From positions 1 to 64,000 of the forward strand of contig NZ_JAKRGB010000001.1 of NCBI RefSeq assembly GCF_022347725.1: DNA of 64,000 nucleotides. Direction: 5' to 3'. A program made the position numbers and the translations under genes. This document shows positions 10,362 through 19,310 of this stretch, piece after piece (position 1 is the stretch's first letter; each line of letters opens with the position of its first letter). Source of the DNA: Ruegeria sp. Ofav3-42. Its GTDB lineage: Bacteria > Pseudomonadota > Alphaproteobacteria > Rhodobacterales > Rhodobacteraceae. The notes beneath the pieces were generated by a model. It searched no databases. It saw nothing but the letters and a program-made list of their open reading frames with translations, and had not been told where the DNA came from.

Positions 10362-10811
10362 TCAGAGCTTTCGGCTCATAAGCGTATAGCGATCGCGCGG
10401 TTTGAAGCCAGTGCGCAGATAAAGCTTCTGCGCGGCTTCATTGGTGCGGTCGACTTCTAGATGCAGGGCGGTCAGGCCAGCCTCGGCTAGGGCTTTGGGC
10501 AGATCCAGCAGTACCTCGGTGGCGATACCGCGGCCGCGGACGGCAGGGCGGATGTATATCTCGTCCACGAAACCGTCCATGCCGCCGAATTCGACCGACC
10601 AGCCAAAGGTCAGAATGACATAGCCCAGCGGCGCGCGGCCCGGGCCAATCAGGTACACGCACCCGTGGGGGATGCCGTCCAGCAATGGTGTCAGAGCGCT
10701 GCGCGTCTGGTCCATATCCTGAGCGATCCCGGCTTCGGTATGGAAGGCGGTCACCAACCCCATAAGGCGGTCCAGGTCTTCGGGGCGGGCAAGACGCAGG
10801 GCGGCGCTCAT
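10362..10811 (-). CDS. GNAT family N-acetyltransferase
   Basis: A 149-residue acetyltransferase. The pyrophosphate loop is RPAVRGRGIATEVLLDLPKAL, followed by LHLEVDRTNEAAQKLYLRTGFKP, the usual GNAT C-terminal half. The ATG overlaps the TGA of the GrpB gene (ATGA), so it is translationally coupled as the last gene of mazG-nucleoside hydrolase-grpB-GNAT. Substrate unknown; context hints at nucleotide or cofactor turnover, by inference only. Confidence 0.85.
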   Translation of the reverse strand: MSAALRLARPEDLDRLMGLVTAFHTEAGIAQDMDQTRSALTPLLDGIPHGCVYLIGPGRAPLGYVILTFGWSVEFGGMDGFVDEIYIRPAVRGRGIATEVLLDLPKALAEAGLTALHLEVDRTNEAAQKLYLRTGFKPRDRYTLMSRKL

Positions 10812-11320
10812 TTGTATGTTTCCAATGCTTGGGCCTCGGTCTGCTGTATCCATGTGGATTTGCAATCGCCGTAGGCGTGATAGTTGTCAGGATGCGCGGC
10901 GGCGCAACGAGATTTTACGGTAGCGTAGGTGTCCCGCAGCGCCGGATCAGCGCGCAGCGCATCTCGAAAGGCGAGGTGGCGGGTGATTTCGGCAGAGCCG
11001 TCCACATAACAATGTGCCTGCAGGATGCGCTTGCCGGTTTGCGGATCATCCATGCGGACGTACCGACGCCCCGGAAGCCCGAATTCCCCCAGCCATTCGT
11101 AGCCCATAGTCTCGATGGTGAGGCGGGCAGCGTCGAGGTTGGCCATGTCAGAAAATACCGGCAAAAGATCGATTACCGGTTTGGCAAGCAGATCCGGGAC
11201 AGACGTCGACCCAATGTGGTGGATTGTCAAAAGTCCCGGCAAGCTCGCGTCCTGCCAGCGTTGAATCTCGGTCTGGGCCTCGTCAGGCCAGTTTGGATCG
11301 GCGGGTTCCAGCAGGCTCAT
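10808..11320 (-). CDS. GrpB family (UPF0157) nucleotidyltransferase-like protein
   Basis: A 170-residue GrpB/UPF0157 protein. The nucleotidyltransferase-like core is visible as HHIGSTSVPDLLAKPVIDLLPV, followed by RRYVRMDDP and the C-terminal RHLAFRDALRADPALRDTYATVK. Members are poorly characterised; some occur fused to CoA-biosynthesis kinases. Both ends overlap neighbours by four bases (ATGA), showing tight coupling with the nucleoside hydrolase and the GNAT. Confidence 0.87.
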   Translation of the reverse strand: MSLLEPADPNWPDEAQTEIQRWQDASLPGLLTIHHIGSTSVPDLLAKPVIDLLPVFSDMANLDAARLTIETMGYEWLGEFGLPGRRYVRMDDPQTGKRILQAHCYVDGSAEITRHLAFRDALRADPALRDTYATVKSRCAAAHPDNYHAYGDCKSTWIQQTEAQALETYK

Positions 11321-12258
11321 AGTCGCGCCAACCGTTCGGTCAGCAAGTCGAAGAAACCTTGGGCGTCAACGTCACCCATGAACATGGCATTTGGTGCGCG
11401 GTCGGTTACCCGCCACCAGTCGGCCACTGTCATTCCCAATGTCAATTCTGACTGGGTTTCGATCTCGACATTGATGTGGCGGCCCGAGAACAGCTCGGGG
11501 CGGATCAGATAGGCGGTGACGCAGGGGTCGTGCAGCGGCGCTCCTTCCGAGCCGTATTTTTCCTTGTCGAAGCGTTCGAAGAAATCGGTCATCTCGGCTA
11601 CGGCATGTCCAACTTTGCTGTCCAATGCCCGGAACGCATCATTGCGATGTGGTGTGACCAGCGCATCATGGGTCACGTCCAAGGGCATCACAACGATATG
11701 TGCGCCGGATTTAAAAACGATATCAGCGGCTTCGGGGTCGACGTAAATGTTGAACTCGGCGGCCGGAGTGATGTTGCCCACTTCAAAGTACGCGCCCCCC
11801 ATCAGGACGATCTCGCGCACCCGGTCAACAATGTCGGGCGCTTTCTGAAAGGCTGAGGCAATGTTGGTCAACGGCCCGAGGGGGCACAGCGTGACGGTTC
11901 CCGGCTCATGCGCGCGCAGGGTGTCGATGATGAAGTCGACCGCATGGCCGTCGGCCAGAGGCATCTCCGGGTCAGGCAGCACGGGGCCGTCCAGGCCGGT
12001 TTTCCCGTGCACATGCTCGGCCGTGACCAGTGGCCTGTTCAGCGGCCGGTCGCACCCGGCATAGACCGGGATATGCGTGTGGCCGGCCAGTTCGCACACA
12101 ATCCGCGCGTTCTTTGCGGTCAGCTCCAGCGGCACATTTCCGGCAACGGCAGTGATGCCCAAAACCTCAATCTCTTCGGGGCTGGCCAGCGCCAGCAGGA
12201 TGGCGACGGCGTCGTCCTGCCCGGGGTCGGTGTCGATGATGATCTTGCGCGGTGCCAT
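11317..12258 (-). CDS. Nucleoside hydrolase (IUNH family)
   Basis: A 313-residue inosine-uridine-type nucleoside N-ribohydrolase, splitting nucleosides into base and ribose. The calcium-site signature IIIDTDPGQDDAVAILLALA is at the N-terminus; VLMGGAYFEVGNITPAAEFNIYVDPEAA (residues about 149-176) and the late HDP complete the active site. No signal peptide, so cytosolic salvage. Base specificity cannot be told. First of three overlapping genes, 63 bases after mazG. Confidence 0.93.
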   Translation of the reverse strand: MAPRKIIIDTDPGQDDAVAILLALASPEEIEVLGITAVAGNVPLELTAKNARIVCELAGHTHIPVYAGCDRPLNRPLVTAEHVHGKTGLDGPVLPDPEMPLADGHAVDFIIDTLRAHEPGTVTLCPLGPLTNIASAFQKAPDIVDRVREIVLMGGAYFEVGNITPAAEFNIYVDPEAADIVFKSGAHIVVMPLDVTHDALVTPHRNDAFRALDSKVGHAVAEMTDFFERFDKEKYGSEGAPLHDPCVTAYLIRPELFSGRHINVEIETQSELTLGMTVADWWRVTDRAPNAMFMGDVDAQGFFDLLTERLARL

Positions 12259-12321
12259 GCTTTGCCTCCGGGGTCTTGAAGCGCGGACACTGGCAAGTGT
12301 CGCGTCACTTGTCCAGCCGAA

Positions 12322-13188
12322 TTAAGCGCCGCCCCGTGCAGTTGTGACCATCGCTGGCGGGAGTTTGCCATTGGCGCGATGTTCTTCGGTTTTGACCTCA
12401 TCCCACAGCGCATCCATCTCGGCCAGATCGCTTTGTGCGGGTGTCTTGCCGCGGTCAGCAAGGCGCGCCTCGACCTGTTCGAAACGCCGGGTGAACTTGG
12501 CGTTGGTGCGGCGCAGGGCGGCCTCGGGTTCGATACCCAGATGGCGGCCCAGATTGACCATCACGAACAGCAAATCGCCGAATTCATCCTCAAGTGCGTC
12601 CGCGTCCATCTTGTCGCGCGCTTCTTCCAATTCTGCGGCCTCTTCCGTGATTTTGGCCAACACATGATTGGCATCCGGCCAATCGAACCCCACACGCGCG
12701 GCGCGTTTCTGCAGCTTTTGGGCGCGCAACAGAGCAGGGAGGTTGGCCGCAACTCCGTCCAAGGCACCTTTCTGTTCCTTGCCCGCGCGTTCGGCCGCCT
12801 TGATGGTTTCCCAATCCACCGTCTGCTGGTCTGCCGACTTGTCGCGGGATTCGTCGCCGAACACGTGGGGGTGCCGCGCAACCATCTTGTCCGACATGGT
12901 GCGGACCACGTCCTGAAATGTGAAATGCCCCGCCTCTTCGGCCATTTGCGCGTGAAAGACGGACTGGAACAGCAGGTCGCCCAACTCTCCCTTCAACTCA
13001 TCATAGGCCTCGCGTTCGATGGCGTCGGCGACCTCATAGGCTTCTTCGATCGTGTAGGGGGCGATGGTGGCAAAATCCTGTTCGATGTCCCACGGGCAAC
13101 CCGTTTCAGGATCGCGCAGGCGGCGCATGATTTCCAGCAAACGCTCAATCCCTGCGTCGCTGTCATGGATCAGAGGATTTTCGGCCAT
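12322..13188 (-). CDS. mazG: Nucleoside triphosphate pyrophosphohydrolase MazG
   Basis: A 288-residue tandem-domain MazG that hydrolyses (d)NTPs to monophosphates and pyrophosphate. Both MazG cores are present: EEAYEVADAIEREAYDELKGELGD in the first half and EEAAELEEARDKMDADALEDEFGD in the second; GCPWDIEQDF is the usual N-terminal motif. AAGGG six bases upstream supports this ATG over one 36 bases earlier. A long frame antisense to it is a shadow. Confidence 0.95.
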   Translation of the reverse strand: MAENPLIHDSDAGIERLLEIMRRLRDPETGCPWDIEQDFATIAPYTIEEAYEVADAIEREAYDELKGELGDLLFQSVFHAQMAEEAGHFTFQDVVRTMSDKMVARHPHVFGDESRDKSADQQTVDWETIKAAERAGKEQKGALDGVAANLPALLRAQKLQKRAARVGFDWPDANHVLAKITEEAAELEEARDKMDADALEDEFGDLLFVMVNLGRHLGIEPEAALRRTNAKFTRRFEQVEARLADRGKTPAQSDLAEMDALWDEVKTEEHRANGKLPPAMVTTARGGA

Positions 13189-13254
13189 TGCGAACCCTTT
13201 CGTTCCGGTGTCAGATGCATCCATTCCGCAGTCAGGATCAGGAGTCCACCCCAG

Positions 13255-14418
13255 ATGCCCGTCGTCAACCGAATTGCCGATTACTCAGCCGATATGGCCG
13301 CATGGCGCCAACACCTGCATTCGATCCCAGAGCTGGAGTTCGAATGTCATGAGACGGCGGCATTCGTAGCGGACCGTCTGCGAGAGTTCGGAGTGGATGA
13401 ACTGCACGAAGGCATCGCCAAGACCGGCATCGTTGCCATCATCAACGGGCAGGGCGAAGGACCGACGATTGGCCTGCGCGCCGATATGGATGCGCTGCCG
13501 ATCCCCGAGGAGACAGGGGTGGAATACGCCTCGACCAACCCGGGCAAGATGCATGCCTGTGGTCACGACGGGCACACCACAATGTTGCTGGGTGCTGCGC
13601 GCTATCTGGCCGAGACGCGGAATTTTCGCGGCCGCGTGGCGCTGATCTTTCAACCCGCCGAAGAGGAAGGCGGCGGTGCAGGCGTGATGGTCGAAGAAGG
13701 GGTCATGGACCGGTTCGACATCTCTCAGGTTTACGCGCTGCACAATGCGCCGAACCTGCCCGAGGGCGCTTTTCACACGACACCGGGGCCGATCATGGCG
13801 GCAGTGGACACCTTCGAGATCCACATTCAGGGCGTCGGTGGCCATGGTGCCATGCCGCATGAAACACGCGATCCGGTGATGGCGGCCTGTGGCATCGCGC
13901 AGGCGATCCAGACCATCGTTAGCCGCAACCACTATGCGCTGGACGATCTGGTCGTCTCGGTCACGCAAATCCACACCGGGACTGTGAACAACGTGATTCC
14001 AGACACTGCCTTCATCAACGGCACAGTCCGCACCTTTGATCCGACCGTCCAGCAGATGGTGATCGAACGGATGCAACAGATCGTGCAAGGGCAGGCGGCC
14101 TCTTACGGTGTTGAAGCGCGGCTGGATTATGAAAAGAACTACCCGGCCACGATCAACGACGGCGAAAAGGCCGGGTTCGCCGCCGAGGTGGCGCGCGACG
14201 TGTCCGGGGTCGAGCGCGTGGTCGGTAATATGGGCCGCGAGATGGGGGCCGAGGATTTTTCCTACATGCTGCAATCGCGACCGGGTGCGTATCTGTTTCT
14301 GGGGCAGGGCGAGGGGGCCGGACTGCACCATCCTAAATACAATTTCAACGACGAGATCGCGCCTGTTGGCGCTTCGTTCTTCGCGCGGATCGTCGAAAAG
14401 GCCCAGCCGCTGGGCTGA
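13255..14418 (+). CDS. M20 family amidohydrolase (hippurate-hydrolase type)
   Basis: A 387-residue M20D metallo-amidohydrolase related to HipO, IAA-amino-acid hydrolases and N-acyl-amino-acid deacetylases. Metal motifs are LRADMDALPI (near 75), MHACGHDGHTTMLLGAA (near 98), PAEEEGGGAG (near 135) and the late LHHPKYNFND. A dimerisation insert follows GPIMAAVDTFEI. AGGAG precedes the ATG; the open frame running far upstream is antisense to mazG. It probably forms an operon with the two ureohydrolases (gap 12 bases). Confidence 0.92.
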   Translation: MPVVNRIADYSADMAAWRQHLHSIPELEFECHETAAFVADRLREFGVDELHEGIAKTGIVAIINGQGEGPTIGLRADMDALPIPEETGVEYASTNPGKMHACGHDGHTTMLLGAARYLAETRNFRGRVALIFQPAEEEGGGAGVMVEEGVMDRFDISQVYALHNAPNLPEGAFHTTPGPIMAAVDTFEIHIQGVGGHGAMPHETRDPVMAACGIAQAIQTIVSRNHYALDDLVVSVTQIHTGTVNNVIPDTAFINGTVRTFDPTVQQMVIERMQQIVQGQAASYGVEARLDYEKNYPATINDGEKAGFAAEVARDVSGVERVVGNMGREMGAEDFSYMLQSRPGAYLFLGQGEGAGLHHPKYNFNDEIAPVGASFFARIVEKAQPLG

Positions 14419-14430
14419 CGGGGGAAAGAC

Positions 14431-15396
14431 ATGGCACTGGAAGACGCAAAAAATCAGGTGGATGAGGCATTCACCAACCCTGATCTTAAAGGCTTGTCAT
14501 TTGAGAACACCTTTGGCGGTGCGACTTCGTTCCTGCGACGGCTCTACACCAAGGAGCTGAAGGGCGTGGATATCGCCGTGACCGGTGTGCCCTTTGATCA
14601 GGCGGTGACCAACCGCCCCGGCACTCGTCTTGGGCCGCGCGCGATCCGCGAGGCAAGCGCTTTGCAATCCCCGGACGCACCTTATGGCTGGCCGTTTGAC
14701 GCGCTGAGTGAGCTGGCCATCGTAGACTATGGCGACATGGCCTATGACTACGCCAACATCCCGGCCTTTCACGACACGCTGACCGATCATATCCGCACGA
14801 TTCTGGCCGCTGATGTGGCCTCGGTGACGCTGGGTGGCGACCACTACATCAGCTTCCCGATCCTCAAAGCCTATGCCGAGAAATATGGGCCAATGTCTCT
14901 GCTGCAATTCGATGCGCATACCGACACATGGGCCGACGACGACATGTCGCGCGTCGATCATGGGACGATGTTCTACAAGGCGGTGAAATCCGGGATTGTG
15001 GACCCGAAACGCTCGGTTCAGGTGGGTATACGGACGACCAACGAGGACACTCTGGGCGTCAACATCATTGATGCACGCGAGGTCTATGAGGCCGGCCCGG
15101 CCGCCGTGGCGCAAAAGATCAAGGGCATTTTGGGCGACAGCCCGGTCTACCTGAGCTTTGACATCGATGGACTGGACCCGGCTTTTGCCCCCGGCACGGG
15201 AACGCCCGTGTGGGGTGGTTTGACCTCAATCCAGACGCAGATCATCCTGCGCGACATCGCGGGTATCAACATCAAGGGCGGGGACGTGGTCGAGGTATCG
15301 CCGCCCTATGACACGTCCGGCGCAACGGCCATTGCAGGCGCGCATGTGGCGACGCAGATCATTTGCCTGTTGGGGTGGAACAAGCTGCTGCCTTAA
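14431..15396 (+). CDS. Ureohydrolase (agmatinase family) 1
   Basis: A 321-residue arginase/agmatinase-fold enzyme releasing urea from a guanidino compound. All Mn ligands are present: GGDHY (near 132), FDAHTDTWADD (near 157) and FDIDGLDPAFAPGTGTP (near 240). Named agmatinase by family only; guanidinobutyrase and guanidinopropionase share these motifs. GGGGGAAAG lies upstream of the ATG. It follows the M20 gene and precedes a second, clearly different paralogue. Confidence 0.9.
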   Translation: MALEDAKNQVDEAFTNPDLKGLSFENTFGGATSFLRRLYTKELKGVDIAVTGVPFDQAVTNRPGTRLGPRAIREASALQSPDAPYGWPFDALSELAIVDYGDMAYDYANIPAFHDTLTDHIRTILAADVASVTLGGDHYISFPILKAYAEKYGPMSLLQFDAHTDTWADDDMSRVDHGTMFYKAVKSGIVDPKRSVQVGIRTTNEDTLGVNIIDAREVYEAGPAAVAQKIKGILGDSPVYLSFDIDGLDPAFAPGTGTPVWGGLTSIQTQIILRDIAGINIKGGDVVEVSPPYDTSGATAIAGAHVATQIICLLGWNKLLP

Positions 15397-15437
15397 CCTT
15401 TGGTTAGCCATCTTTCCGGTATCACGTTAACCAAAAG
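15393..15437. repeat. TTAACC / GGTTA inverted repeats between the ureohydrolase genes
   Basis: TAACCTTTGGTTA (15394-15406) is a palindrome overlapping the first gene's stop; TTAACCAAAAG at 15427-15437 inverts CTTTGGTTA at 15398-15406. This gives either a hairpin or paired operator half-sites in the 63-base gap. Confidence 0.4.
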
Positions 15438-15459
15438 ACCGGACGGGAGACATACGGGC

Positions 15460-16407
15460 ATGACTGACTTTAACCAACCGATCAGCGGCAATGATCTGGC
15501 GCGGTTTTCCGGGCCGAATACGTTCATGCGTCTGCCGCAGGCGGAGTCTCTGGCCGGTCTGGACGTGGCCGTTCTGGGTATTCCAATGGATATCGGCACC
15601 TCCTGGCGGTCGGGCACGCGGTTCGGGCCAAAGCAAATCCGCAGCGAAAGCGCGATGATCCGGCCCTACAACATGGCCAATTCTGCAGCTCCGTTCGACA
15701 GCCTGCAGATCGCGGATATCGGTGATCTGGCGATCAACACCTTTTCGCTGGCCGATAGCCTGAAGATCATCAAGGAAAGCTACGATTCCATTCTTGATCA
15801 GGCCGTGATTCCGGTGGCGATGGGGGGTGATCACTCGATTGCACTGCCGATCCTGCGCGCCATTGCGGCCAAGCACGGGCCGGTGGCGCTGGTGCATGTG
15901 GATGCCCATGCGGATGTGAATGACGAGATGTTTGGTGAGCGTGAAACTCACGGCACTGTCTTTCGCCGCGCCTACGAAGAGGGGCTCATCGTACCGGACA
16001 AAACCTTCCAGATCGGCATTCGCGGTTCGGGCTATGCGGCCAGCGATTTTTCTGAGGCCAGGGATTGGGGCTTTCGCCAGTTTCCCGCGTGGGAGCTATG
16101 GCAGCAGAACCTCACCGAGATCGGCTCGCAAATCCGCAAGACGATCGGCGATCACCCGGTCTATATCACCTATGACATAGACAGTCTGGACCCGGCCTAT
16201 GCCCCCGGCACCGGTACGCCCGAGATCGGAGGGTTGACCACGCCACAGGCGCTGCAACTGATCCATGCCTTGGCGGGCGTGAATGTGGTCGGCTGCGATC
16301 TGGTCGAAGTCTCTCCGCCTTACGATCCGTCGGGGAATACGGCGCTTACAGCGGCCAACCTGTTGTTTGAACTGCTGTGCATTCTGCCAGGTGTGACGTC
16401 GCGGTAG
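15460..16407 (+). CDS. speB: Ureohydrolase (agmatinase family) 2
   Basis: A 315-residue agmatinase-type ureohydrolase with intact metal motifs GGDHS, VDAHADVNDE and YDIDSLDPAYAPGTGTPEIGGL. The DAHADV loop followed by ETHGTVFRRAYEEGL is closer to agmatinase or guanidinobutyrase than the first copy is. GGGAG sits about ten bases before the ATG. Two side-by-side but divergent paralogues suggest different guanidino substrates or a hetero-oligomer; which is true cannot be seen. Confidence 0.9.
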   Translation: MTDFNQPISGNDLARFSGPNTFMRLPQAESLAGLDVAVLGIPMDIGTSWRSGTRFGPKQIRSESAMIRPYNMANSAAPFDSLQIADIGDLAINTFSLADSLKIIKESYDSILDQAVIPVAMGGDHSIALPILRAIAAKHGPVALVHVDAHADVNDEMFGERETHGTVFRRAYEEGLIVPDKTFQIGIRGSGYAASDFSEARDWGFRQFPAWELWQQNLTEIGSQIRKTIGDHPVYITYDIDSLDPAYAPGTGTPEIGGLTTPQALQLIHALAGVNVVGCDLVEVSPPYDPSGNTALTAANLLFELLCILPGVTSR

Positions 16408-16474
16408 CGGGTAGTTTGGTGTCTTGCCCCCAATACTGGCCGGAATATGATCTTCCGAAAGGGGCAGGATTGGG

Positions 16475-16882
16475 ATGAAGATGATCGCGCTATGGCTTGT
16501 TGTGGGTATTGTTGTGCCGGGTGCTGCCTATATCCGGCTTGCGCCCTCTGACCCGGCGAAATGGCATGTTGCGCCGGTCGGCGATCAGGATCGCGACCTC
16601 GAAGGCGGCGCGTTCCGCGTTGTCGAAACGGGTCCGGACGGCTTGTCGCGACTGGATGCCTTCGCACGGGAAACAGCGCGGACGTCGGTGTTGGCGGGAT
16701 CGGTTGATGAGGGGATGATCACCTACGTCACTCGTACAAAAGTGATCGGCTTTCCCGATTACACCACTGTTCAGCAAGATGGAGATACCTTGCGTATCTA
16801 CGCACGCCTGAGGTTCGGCAGATCAGATTTTGGCGTGAACCGCGCCCGCGTCGACGGGTGGCTTGCTCTGCTGCAACCCTGA
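16475..16882 (+). CDS. DUF1499 family protein
   Basis: A 135-residue protein with one N-terminal membrane anchor (IALWLVVGIVVPGAAYIRL) and a DUF1499 domain ending [20 protein letters not shown], the family's usual close. Function unknown. Its last 60 bases overlap, on the opposite strand, the end of the next gene. Confidence 0.8.
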   Translation: MKMIALWLVVGIVVPGAAYIRLAPSDPAKWHVAPVGDQDRDLEGGAFRVVETGPDGLSRLDAFARETARTSVLAGSVDEGMITYVTRTKVIGFPDYTTVQQDGDTLRIYARLRFGRSDFGVNRARVDGWLALLQP

Positions 16883-17110
16883 CGACAAACACCCCTCCTG
16901 CACCTCGCGCCACATGGGCACGTTCAGCGACATCTGGCATTGCGCCATGAACATGCGGCCGTCGACCTGCAGGCAGATCATTTCGCCCAATTCCACGCGA
17001 GTGCCTGATTTGTCGGTGCAATAGCAGTCCTGAACCTTGCCTCCGGGGCCAACCACATCGGCCAGAACCGGCGTTGTGAACAGTGCTAGAACAAGTGCCA
17101 ACCGTTTCAT
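16823..17110 (-). CDS. Secreted cysteine-rich small protein, unknown function
   Basis: A 95-residue protein with a signal peptide ([17 protein letters not shown]) and a mature part with five cysteines: [35 protein letters not shown] and EGCLSS. No family recognised, though the pattern looks conserved and disulfide-bonded. The open frame extends far upstream antisense to prfA but that part is not coding. It is convergent with, and overlaps by 60 bases, the DUF1499 gene. Confidence 0.7.
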   Translation of the reverse strand: MKRLALVLALFTTPVLADVVGPGGKVQDCYCTDKSGTRVELGEMICLQVDGRMFMAQCQMSLNVPMWREVQEGCLSSGLQQSKPPVDAGAVHAKI

Positions 17111-17173
17111 GTTGATAAGCTTAGCACAGCGACGGGCCTTGACCAAAGCCCCGGATTGATAGACACCGCCCGA

Positions 17174-18229
17174 ATGATCCCCGAAGAACGACTTGAACAG
17201 ATAACCCAGCGATTCCAGTACCTCGAAGCGGCCATGGCGGATGGTGCCTCGGGCGGGGACATTGCGGCTTTGGCAAAGGAGTACTCTGATCTCAAGCCCG
17301 TCGTAGATCAGATCTTGGCGTGGCGCCAGTTGGTGGCCGATCTGGCCGAGGCCGAAGCGATGCTGGCCGACCCGGACATGAAGGAACTGGCCGAAGAGGA
17401 AATTCCTAGTCTGCAGGCGCGCATCCCCGAGGCGGAGCATGCGTTGCAGCTGGCATTGCTGCCCAAGGACGCAGCGGATGCACGGCCCGCGATGTTGGAA
17501 ATCCGCCCCGGAACCGGCGGCGATGAGGCGGCGCTGTTCGCTGGTGACCTGCTGCGCATGTATCAGCGCTATGCCGAGGCGCATGGGTGGCAATTCGAGA
17601 TTATCGAGGAACAGGCCTCGGATCTGGGCGGCATCAAAGAAGTCGTGGCCCATATCAAGGGTGAGAACGTTTTTGCCCGCATGAAATACGAATCCGGCGT
17701 GCATCGGGTACAACGCGTACCCGAAACTGAAAGCGGCGGGCGGATTCATACCTCGGCGGCCACAGTCGCGGTACTGCCCGAGGCCGAGGATGTCGACATC
17801 CAGATCGACGCGAATGACATCCGCATCGACACGATGCGCAGCTCTGGTGCGGGTGGGCAGCACGTGAACACGACCGACTCGGCGGTGCGGATCACCCACC
17901 TGCCGACAGGGATAGTTGTGACCAGCTCCGAGAAATCGCAACACCGCAACCGTGAGATTGCGATGCAGGTGCTGAAGACACGGCTATATGATCTGGAACG
18001 TCAGCGGATCGATAGTGAACGTTCCGCCGATCGGGCCAGTCAGGTCGGTTCCGGAGATCGCTCCGAACGGATCAGGACCTACAATTTTCCGCAAGGCCGT
18101 ATGACGGATCATCGCATCAACCTGACGCTGTACAAACTGGATCAGGTGATGCACGGCGATCTGGACGAAGTGATCGACGCGCTGACCGCCGACGGGCAGG
18201 CGCGACTATTGGCCGAGATGGCGCAATGA
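17174..18229 (+). CDS. prfA: Peptide chain release factor 1
   Basis: A 351-residue RF1 for UAA/UAG stops. The GGQ motif appears as [20 protein letters not shown], followed by [23 protein letters not shown], and the stop-codon region holds [26 protein letters not shown]. The ATG reading MIPEERLEQ is taken; a TTG 18 bases upstream is the alternative. The stop overlaps the prmC start (ATGA), the classic coupling with the enzyme that methylates the GGQ glutamine. Confidence 0.97.
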   Translation: MIPEERLEQITQRFQYLEAAMADGASGGDIAALAKEYSDLKPVVDQILAWRQLVADLAEAEAMLADPDMKELAEEEIPSLQARIPEAEHALQLALLPKDAADARPAMLEIRPGTGGDEAALFAGDLLRMYQRYAEAHGWQFEIIEEQASDLGGIKEVVAHIKGENVFARMKYESGVHRVQRVPETESGGRIHTSAATVAVLPEAEDVDIQIDANDIRIDTMRSSGAGGQHVNTTDSAVRITHLPTGIVVTSSEKSQHRNREIAMQVLKTRLYDLERQRIDSERSADRASQVGSGDRSERIRTYNFPQGRMTDHRINLTLYKLDQVMHGDLDEVIDALTADGQARLLAEMAQ

Positions 18230-19071
18230 ACGGGGCGTTGACGGCCGCGCAAGCGATGGTGGCTGCCACCGCGCGCTTGCGCGCTGCTGGCGTGGCTGAT
18301 CCAGCGCGGGATGCGCGGGTCCTATTGGCGCATGCAGCGCGGATTGAGGCCAGCCGTGTTACTCTGATTGCGCCTGAAGAACTGTCGCCCGAAATCGCTG
18401 AACGCTATGATCAGCTGATATCACTTCGTGCCGTCCGTGTGCCGGTGTCGCATCTGCTGGGCGAACGCGAATTCTACGGTCGTCGGTTCCGCGTCAGCCG
18501 CGACGTGCTGGACCCGCGCCCCGAGACCGAAGCGTTGATCGAAGCCGCGCTGAGCGAACCGTTCGATCATGTTCTGGATCTGGGGGTCGGGTCGGGCTGT
18601 ATCCTGATCACGCTGCTCGCCGAACGGTCAAGTGCCTCAGGCGTAGGTGCCGATCTGAGCGAGTCTGCCTGCCTGCAGGCCAGTGCAAATGCCGTGCAGC
18701 ATCAGGTGCAGGGCCGCGTCGAGATTCTGCAATCCGATTGGTTTCAGAACATCGATGGCCAGTATGACCTTATCGTTTCAAACCCGCCCTATGTTTCCTT
18801 GTCTGAAATGGACGATTTGTCGCCGGAGGTACGCGAGCATGAACCGCGCATGGCGTTGACGGATGAGGGCGATGGATTGGGCGCCTATCGGCATATCGCT
18901 GCCGGTGCACCGGATTTTCTGATGCCTAGCGGGCGTCTGCTGGTTGAAATCGGGCCAACTCAGGGGCGCAGCGTTGCGGCCCTGTTCGAGTCGGCTGGGC
19001 TGACGGCGACGCAGATCATCCCCGATCTGGATGGTCGTGATCGTGTCGTTTTTGCCAGAATGCCGCAGTAA
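18226..19071 (+). CDS. prmC: Peptide chain release factor N5-glutamine methyltransferase
   Basis: A 281-residue PrmC/HemK enzyme that methylates the GGQ glutamine of release factors. The SAM-binding loop is [16 protein letters not shown] and the catalytic motif is NPPYVS, preceded by the helical N-terminal recognition domain ([22 protein letters not shown]). Four-base overlap with prfA. Confidence 0.96.
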   Translation: MNGALTAAQAMVAATARLRAAGVADPARDARVLLAHAARIEASRVTLIAPEELSPEIAERYDQLISLRAVRVPVSHLLGEREFYGRRFRVSRDVLDPRPETEALIEAALSEPFDHVLDLGVGSGCILITLLAERSSASGVGADLSESACLQASANAVQHQVQGRVEILQSDWFQNIDGQYDLIVSNPPYVSLSEMDDLSPEVREHEPRMALTDEGDGLGAYRHIAAGAPDFLMPSGRLLVEIGPTQGRSVAALFESAGLTATQIIPDLDGRDRVVFARMPQ

Positions 19072-19310
19072 ACAGGCATACTGAGGCCGAAAAGCGCCGA
19101 TTGATGTAAAAATCCTGCGAATTTTTGGACAAACCCCTTGTCTGCACGCGCAGGACGTGTTTACTCAGGTTTAGTCAGAGAGGTTGACGCTGGTTCAGCG
19201 GGCCCCTGACGCCAAGCCCAAAAAAGTCGACATCGCGTCACAGCTAAAGCGTTTGAGCAGTGCAGGATGCGGGTTGATCGACAGTGACTGACAAGGCTGA
19301 CGTAAAGTAA

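Noticed and set aside
12379..13254. N-terminal extension of the M20 amidohydrolase frame
   Set aside because: These 292 codons are antisense to mazG and have no homology; a ribosome-binding site marks the ATG at 13255.
13285..14331. 348-codon frame antisense to the M20 gene
   Set aside because: Composition typical of antisense reading of high-GC coding DNA; no motif.
17111..17944. Upstream part of the long minus-strand frame over prfA
   Set aside because: Antisense to prfA; only the last 95 codons, beginning with a signal peptide, look like a gene.
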